The translations under genes were made by a program, and so were the position numbers. A DNA stretch of 64,000 bases from Mucilaginibacter sp. GTDB lineage: Bacteria > Bacteroidota > Bacteroidia > Sphingobacteriales > Sphingobacteriaceae. The notes under the pieces are model-generated. The model made no database searches and was not told where the DNA came from. It worked only from the letters and a program-made list of their open reading frames with translations. The stretch is taken from assembly GCF_028288185.1 (NCBI RefSeq), contig NZ_JAQBOF010000002.1, positions 1 to 64,000 on the forward strand, read 5' to 3'. Numbering within the stretch: position 1 is the stretch's first letter; each line of letters starts with the position of its first letter. Positions 59,657 through 64,000 of the stretch are shown in pieces.

Positions 59657-59769
59657 ATCTCCCCCGGTAGGGGAGCTTGCCATCGCGCTAAGCCCACTTT
59701 ATAGTTTTCATAATCTTTTTATTTAAATCTAATCAAAAGTCTCCCCTACCGGGGGAGATTTAGAGGGGG
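59647..59769. repeat. palindromic repeat with perfect 29-bp arms
   Basis: The left arm (59647-59675, CCCCCTCTAAATCTCCCC...) and the right arm (59741-59769) are perfect reverse complements over 29 bp, separated by 65 nt. It belongs to the same family as the repeat at 41834-41920. The left arm contains the TAA at 59654-59656 that ends the radical SAM gene. Confidence 0.85.
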
Positions 59770-59834
59770 CCCGGCATTGATTTTGCACTTACAGGTATAA
59801 CAAGTATTTTAGAGAAAATTAATTTAACGGTCTG

Positions 59835-61067
59835 TTGGTACAAAAACCTGTTCAAAACTATATTCCGGCCTTAACCGGGGTTCGCGCGCTGGCTGCTTAT
59901 CTTGTTTTTGTATCCCACTATTTCTACGTTTTTGATGATACTTTTCCTCACATTGTGCAACGCTTTTTGGGCGAGTTCCATATCGGGGTATCTATCTTCT
60001 TTGTACTATCAGGCTTTTTAATAACTTTTAGGTACTATAAAAACTTTCATTTAACTGTCGATTGGTTTAAGCAGTATTTAAAAAACCGGGTAGCGCGCAT
60101 ATATCCCATGTATGCCATATTGACCATTTGCGCCTTTGTTTATTACTTTATCACTAAAGACGAAAGCATAACCAAAGGCTACCAAAACCCAATATGGTTA
60201 ATGGTGATGAACATTACGTTTATACGTGGTTTCTTTTATCGTTTTTGGGATACCGGCATAGCGCAAGGCTGGAGCTTAACGGTCGAGGAATGCTTTTACT
60301 TTTCGGCGCCAATTATCTTTCTCATCGCCAAAAAATACAGCAAGTTTTATATACAGCCCATAATATTAACCGCCTTCGCCATAGTGATGGTATTGATATT
60401 TAGCCATGTAGATTGGTATGGGTTCTTCAGCAACTTCCCTTTTGTAATGCTGTTTACCTTTTTTGGGCGATGCTTTGAGTTTTTTGTAGGCGTACAACTG
60501 GCCCGCATTGTATTAAACAAGGGCTTTGAGCGCACCAATAAAATAGTGTATACCTATCTAGGTTTTCTGTTGATATTTTTATGTGTATTGGTAATGGCTT
60601 TTCAACCTATACCCAAGGGCTGGGCAGCAGGTGTTGAAAGCCCTACAGGTATTATAACCAATAACTACTTTTTATGTATTGCGGTAGCTTTATTCTTTTA
60701 TGGGCTATTAACAGAAACCAGCGCCTTAAAAAAAGTATTAGCCAATCCATTTATCGAGCTGTTGGGTAAAAGCTCGTACATATTTTACCTGATACATTTA
60801 GGCTGGCTATATAACCTGATACATACAGGCACCGAGTGGTTAAATGACTATGTATTTGCGCTATATGATAAATGGGGCATTAATTGGCACTCGCCTTTTG
60901 AGAATGATAAGATAAACCTGCTCTATGCTTTTATTTTGTTAAACGCGATATCTATTTTACTATTTAAAACTATTGAGGAACCACTTAATCATTACATTCG
61001 TAAATCGGATTTTTTGATTAAGAATAAAGCGCGTAACCCTGATAATGACTCTGCAGAGATAAAATGA
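59835..61067 (+). CDS. acyltransferase 3 family membrane protein
   Basis: 410 residues, about 10 membrane segments. The start YIPALTGVRALAAYLVFVSHYFYVF carries the catalytic His of the family (OatA/WecH type), followed by FHIGVSIFFVLSGFLITF and LKNRVARIYPMY with the conserved Arg. These proteins transfer acetyl or other acyl groups to sugars or polymers at the membrane. The only reasonable start is a TTG at 59835; the frame has a TAA 18 nt upstream and no ATG nearby. The esterase gene overlaps its stop by 4 nt (ATGA). Confidence 0.88.
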   Translation: MVQKPVQNYIPALTGVRALAAYLVFVSHYFYVFDDTFPHIVQRFLGEFHIGVSIFFVLSGFLITFRYYKNFHLTVDWFKQYLKNRVARIYPMYAILTICAFVYYFITKDESITKGYQNPIWLMVMNITFIRGFFYRFWDTGIAQGWSLTVEECFYFSAPIIFLIAKKYSKFYIQPIILTAFAIVMVLIFSHVDWYGFFSNFPFVMLFTFFGRCFEFFVGVQLARIVLNKGFERTNKIVYTYLGFLLIFLCVLVMAFQPIPKGWAAGVESPTGIITNNYFLCIAVALFFYGLLTETSALKKVLANPFIELLGKSSYIFYLIHLGWLYNLIHTGTEWLNDYVFALYDKWGINWHSPFENDKINLLYAFILLNAISILLFKTIEEPLNHYIRKSDFLIKNKARNPDNDSAEIK

Positions 61068-62410
61068 ACGTGATGAGATTTATAAAATTTGTTTGTTTTT
61101 TAATTGTACTAACGGCAACGCAACCGTTTTGGATAATTACAGCCAACGCGCAATCTCACACCGAAACAAAACCCGGCAAGGCTGACAATACCGAAATATC
61201 GACCCTAATTACCGCAGCCAATAAAAATGCCATTTTTGACGAAATAGCCAAATATACCTTTGAGGTAAAAAATCCAACAGAGAATGATCAGCAAGGTAAA
61301 ATAAGTTATGATGTTGTTGACGAAAACGGCCAAAAAATACGGACGGATTCGATAAAAATAAGCGTACTTAAAAAAGCAACGGCAAAATACAATTTCGATA
61401 TTCCGGGTAAAGGCGTTGGCTTTTATAGAGTAAATTTCATGGTCAATATAACTGATTATGATGACACGCTGCATAAAGCCTTTGGCATAAAGCCCGAACT
61501 GATCACATCAACCGTAAAAAAGCCTGCCGATTTTGATGCCTATTGGCAAAAAGCCAAGGATGATCTGGCTAAAGTAAAACCTAAATTCCAGGTTCTTTTC
61601 ATGCCCAAAATGAGCACTAAAACCTGTAACGTTTACTTGGTGCAAATGCAATCATTAGATAACATTACCATCAGGGGTTGGTTAACAGAGCCTGTTTCAA
61701 AAAATCCTGACAAAAAATTTGCGATAGTACTTGGCTTGCCGGGTTACCAGATAGATCTTTCGCCTATTATGACCATAGACGACCCCGACCTGGCATTTCT
61801 TACTTTAAACGTACGTGGCCAGGGTAACAGCCGGGATGTTATCAATACCCGGCGTGACGAGTTTGTGGTCCATAACATCGAGGACAAAAACAAATACGTA
61901 ATGCGCGGTGTAATTATGGATTGTATAAGGGCCATGGATTTTATTTATACAAGGCCGGAGCTTAAACATGATAACATTTTTGCAAAGGGAGGTAGTATGG
62001 GCGGCTTTTTAGCTATTACTACTGCCAGTTTAGACAAAAGGGTTAATCTATGCTCGGCACAAAGCCCCATATTTGCTGATATGCGCAGCTTGATAAAGCG
62101 GGTTAAGTTTCCAATTAGCGCTATCAATACCTATCTTAAAACCCAGCCTGGACTATCATTGAATAAAATAATGGATAACCTTGATTATTTTGATGTGAAA
62201 AATTTTGCGCCAAATGTTAAATGCAAATTTATAATGAGTGTTGGCTTACTGGATACTTATGTGCCGCCAACAAATGATTTTGTGGTTTTTAATAGTATAT
62301 CAACGCAAAAAAAGATAATGATATTTAAAGACCTGGGACATGATGTTAGCCCGCTGTACATACAGCTGGAGAACTCGTGGATGCATGACCAGTTTGGATT
62401 GTTTTTTTAG
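61064..62410 (+). CDS. CE7/AXE1-like acetyl esterase, exported
   Basis: 448 residues. The signal peptide is about residues 1-30 (ITANAQ). Residues 35-140 form a beta-sandwich (YTFEVKNPTENDQQGKISYDVV), then an alpha/beta hydrolase of the acetyl-xylan-esterase group: R251-G-Q in LNVRGQGNSR, nucleophile S311 in KGGSMGGFLA and H426 in LGHDVSP. The family removes O-acetyl groups from sugars, often xylo-oligosaccharides. Its 4-nt overlap with the acyltransferase gene means both are made together, so one adds and the other may remove the same acyl group. Confidence 0.85.
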   Translation: MNVMRFIKFVCFLIVLTATQPFWIITANAQSHTETKPGKADNTEISTLITAANKNAIFDEIAKYTFEVKNPTENDQQGKISYDVVDENGQKIRTDSIKISVLKKATAKYNFDIPGKGVGFYRVNFMVNITDYDDTLHKAFGIKPELITSTVKKPADFDAYWQKAKDDLAKVKPKFQVLFMPKMSTKTCNVYLVQMQSLDNITIRGWLTEPVSKNPDKKFAIVLGLPGYQIDLSPIMTIDDPDLAFLTLNVRGQGNSRDVINTRRDEFVVHNIEDKNKYVMRGVIMDCIRAMDFIYTRPELKHDNIFAKGGSMGGFLAITTASLDKRVNLCSAQSPIFADMRSLIKRVKFPISAINTYLKTQPGLSLNKIMDNLDYFDVKNFAPNVKCKFIMSVGLLDTYVPPTNDFVVFNSISTQKKIMIFKDLGHDVSPLYIQLENSWMHDQFGLFF

Positions 62411-62507
62411 TTAATAAAAGGATTAGACACGATCGAATAAAAAATAAAGAAGAAGCTTGAAGGCATCCGTTGGATGCATGAGACATTTACATTATTATTT
62501 TAATGAT

Positions 62508-63362
62508 ATGAAAATTACTAAAACTTGGCTAAGGTGCCTGCTTGTTGCAGTAATACTTTTCTTCGCTTCACAAAATAATAGCTATGCCGGCAGTTTCCCG
62601 GTTAGGCCCGGTAGTTTATTATTATCACCGTCTATAAATTATTTCTTTGCAAACAAAGGTTGGGACTCGTTGCGTACGCTTAGTCCGTTTGCAGCGGGCG
62701 GGCAGTTCCGGTCTACCAGTTATTCTTTATATACAGAATATGGTATAAGCAGGCGCTTTACCTTTGTAGCATTACTACCGTATGTTATAAACAACTATCA
62801 TGATAACAATGGCTACAGCAACCAAACAAATGGATTAACTGATCTGGAAACAGGCATTAGATATTATGTGGCCAATATTAATTACATCTATTATTTCACC
62901 GTACAGGGCACTTTTATACTTCCCATGTACATCAACAATGTTAATTTAGGTTATGGCGAAAAAGGCGCAGAATTAAAGGCATCATTTGGGGGCAGCGGCA
63001 AACTACTTGGTAAAAACTATTATTTTAACCTGGAGAATGGCATAAGGCAGTATTTCGGAACATACGGCCCTTTGCAAGATAGATATACCGCCACGTTTGG
63101 CCTAACACTCGACAGGCGATTTAAACACCAGGTTTCCGTTTCTCTGGGTGGCTTTTACTCAACAAGTACTCTTAGCAGCGGCTATGACCCTACGCATATA
63201 GCCAGTAATAAAAACTTTGCCTTTAATCAGGTATCATTAAGTTATGGCTATTCATTCGGCAAGCGGCTATCATTATTTTTATCAGCTGGTAAATTTATTA
63301 ACGGACGCAACACCGGCGATGGTTCAAGTGCATCGGCATCATTTATTATAAAGCCATTTTAG
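62508..63362 (+). CDS. outer-membrane beta-barrel protein
   Basis: 284 residues from the ATG at 62508; the longer TTG frame from 62457 crosses a GCATCC/GGATGC hairpin at about 62464-62478. The signal peptide ends near SYAGS. The rest is alternating hydrophobic/aromatic beta strands (YSLYTEYGISRRFTFVALLPYVI, SLSYGYSFGKRLSLFLSAGKF) with a C-terminal aromatic residue, so it should form a barrel of perhaps 12 strands. It resembles the channel/transporter-like barrel group (phenol MetA type) in length only. Function unknown. A TPR gene follows 11 nt later. Confidence 0.7.
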   Translation: MKITKTWLRCLLVAVILFFASQNNSYAGSFPVRPGSLLLSPSINYFFANKGWDSLRTLSPFAAGGQFRSTSYSLYTEYGISRRFTFVALLPYVINNYHDNNGYSNQTNGLTDLETGIRYYVANINYIYYFTVQGTFILPMYINNVNLGYGEKGAELKASFGGSGKLLGKNYYFNLENGIRQYFGTYGPLQDRYTATFGLTLDRRFKHQVSVSLGGFYSTSTLSSGYDPTHIASNKNFAFNQVSLSYGYSFGKRLSLFLSAGKFINGRNTGDGSSASASFIIKPF

Positions 63363-63373
63363 CGTATAAAAAC

Positions 63374-64000
63374 ATGCTCAGATCATTACTTATATTATTT
63401 CTTTTCCCTTTTTACTGCCTTGCTCAGTCGTCAGAAACTTATATCCAACAGGGTAATACAAAAGTAAGTGCAAAAGATTATAAGGGCGCTATTGCCGAGT
63501 TTTCCAAAGCTATTGAACAGGACGGTAAAAACGCGAAGATCTATTTTTACCGTGCTAACGCCTACAGTGCAATTAATAATTACCCCGCGGCTATAAAAGA
63601 TTTTACCAGCTCTATAGAGCTTGATCCACCATCGGTAAATATGTTTGCTTATTACTATCGTGGCAATGCCTACAACGCCAATAAAAATTACGCGGAAGCC
63701 GTGGCAGATTATACAAAGGCTCTCGCCATTAGCCCGAAGAATGCCATTTTATACCATTACCGCGCCGATGCCAAATCTAATTTAAAAGATTATACAGGCG
63801 CTATCGAAGACTTTAACAGGGCCATCCAAATATCACCTAATGACCCCTCTTTATTTGAGTACAGGGGTGTTGTCAAAGCCAATTTAGGCGATAATAAAGG
63901 TGCCATTGCTGATTATGACAGAGCTGCAAAACTCGACCCTGAAAATGCCGATATTATATTTTATCGTGCCAACGCCAAAGGTAATATGCCCGACTTTAAA
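63374..64000 (+). CDS. TPR repeat protein (3' end outside window)
   Basis: ATG at 63374; the frame is open to the window end at 209 codons and is cut. The signal peptide MLRSLLILFLFPFYCLAQS is followed by at least five and a half 34-residue TPR units, each starting with Y/F-x-Y/Q-R/Q-G/A-N/D-A/T, for example YYYRGNAYNANKNYAEAVADY and FEYRGVVKANLGDNKGAIADY. The helix consensus (W/L-G-Y, A8, A20, P32) is good. It probably acts as an exported or periplasmic scaffold. The complete length is unknown. Confidence 0.88.
   Translation, partial: MLRSLLILFLFPFYCLAQSSETYIQQGNTKVSAKDYKGAIAEFSKAIEQDGKNAKIYFYRANAYSAINNYPAAIKDFTSSIELDPPSVNMFAYYYRGNAYNANKNYAEAVADYTKALAISPKNAILYHYRADAKSNLKDYTGAIEDFNRAIQISPNDPSLFEYRGVVKANLGDNKGAIADYDRAAKLDPENADIIFYRANAKGNMPDFK

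Noticed and set aside
1-64000. CRISPR arrays, rRNA operons, prophage or transposase genes
   Set aside because: Regularly spaced 20-40 nt direct repeats with unique spacers, rRNA sequence and phage/IS proteins were looked for by eye and not found; the 42-bp array has no unique spacers.

Overview
The window looks like chromosomal DNA of a Bacteroidota member, most likely Sphingobacteriaceae (Mucilaginibacter/Pedobacter type). The reasons are the protein content (DUF1800/DUF1501 cassettes, DUF4142, DUF1080, GH95/GH76/GH2/GH8/PL8/CE15 enzymes, A2M-like proteins with plug-like domains), the general lack of Shine-Dalgarno sequences, several TAnnTTTG-type -7 boxes, and palindromic intergenic repeats of the kind common in that group. 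No phage, integrase, transposase, CRISPR array or rRNA is visible. I also see no recognisable transcription factor, sigma factor or sensor kinase in the 64 kb.

Layout. 1-900: a rubredoxin-like ORF at the edge, a structured spacer and tRNA-Glu(UUC) with its terminator. 902-7025: a tight five-gene operon with a flavoprotein disulfide reductase, an OpuC-type ABC ATPase, a permease fused to its substrate-binding domain, EgtB and EgtD. I read this as an ergothioneine synthesis, transport and possibly redox-recycling operon. 7030-9966: a small lipoprotein, GcvH, a DUF4142 lipoprotein, a Gfo/Idh/MocA oxidoreductase and a thioredoxin-like protein. 9979-10385 and 20375-20842: two copies of a MITE-like element with hairpin-bearing terminal inverted repeats. 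The second copy abuts the C-terminal stump of a broken gene. 10463-14083: the conserved transglutaminase / alpha-E / circularly permuted ATP-grasp cluster. 14409-20199: a PfkB kinase, GH2 and GH8 enzymes, two related two-helix membrane proteins and a DUF1569 protein. 20935-31062: hisS with an unusual internal insertion, a DUF1501/DUF1800/DUF1800 operon, aat, ruvC, a nucleotidyltransferase and two methyltransferases.

31117-43637: polysaccharide and sugar-acid metabolism. It holds a CE15 esterase, a PL8 lyase, a two-domain alpha/beta hydrolase whose second domain is dead, another alpha/beta hydrolase, a SusC-like barrel without SusD, a DUF1080 hydrolase, a GntP permease and an IlvD-type dehydratase. 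Between the barrel and DUF1080 lies a 42-bp tandem repeat with its own candidate promoter and terminator. 44234-52654: a giant two-module A2M/carboxypeptidase-regulatory/plug protein, an overlapping single-module paralogue, and a 47-codon remnant of a lost module. 52826-58554: GH95, GH76 (with a beta/gamma-crystallin tail) and a clan GH-A-like hydrolase. 58697-64000: a TIGR01212 radical SAM protein ending inside a palindromic repeat, an acyltransferase overlapping a CE7-like esterase, a beta-barrel protein and a TPR protein cut by the window end.

Coding is dense, and many spacers are made almost entirely of palindromic repeats. At least two of these repeats touch genes directly: one sits 1 nt from the gntP start codon, and one supplies the stop codon of the radical SAM gene.
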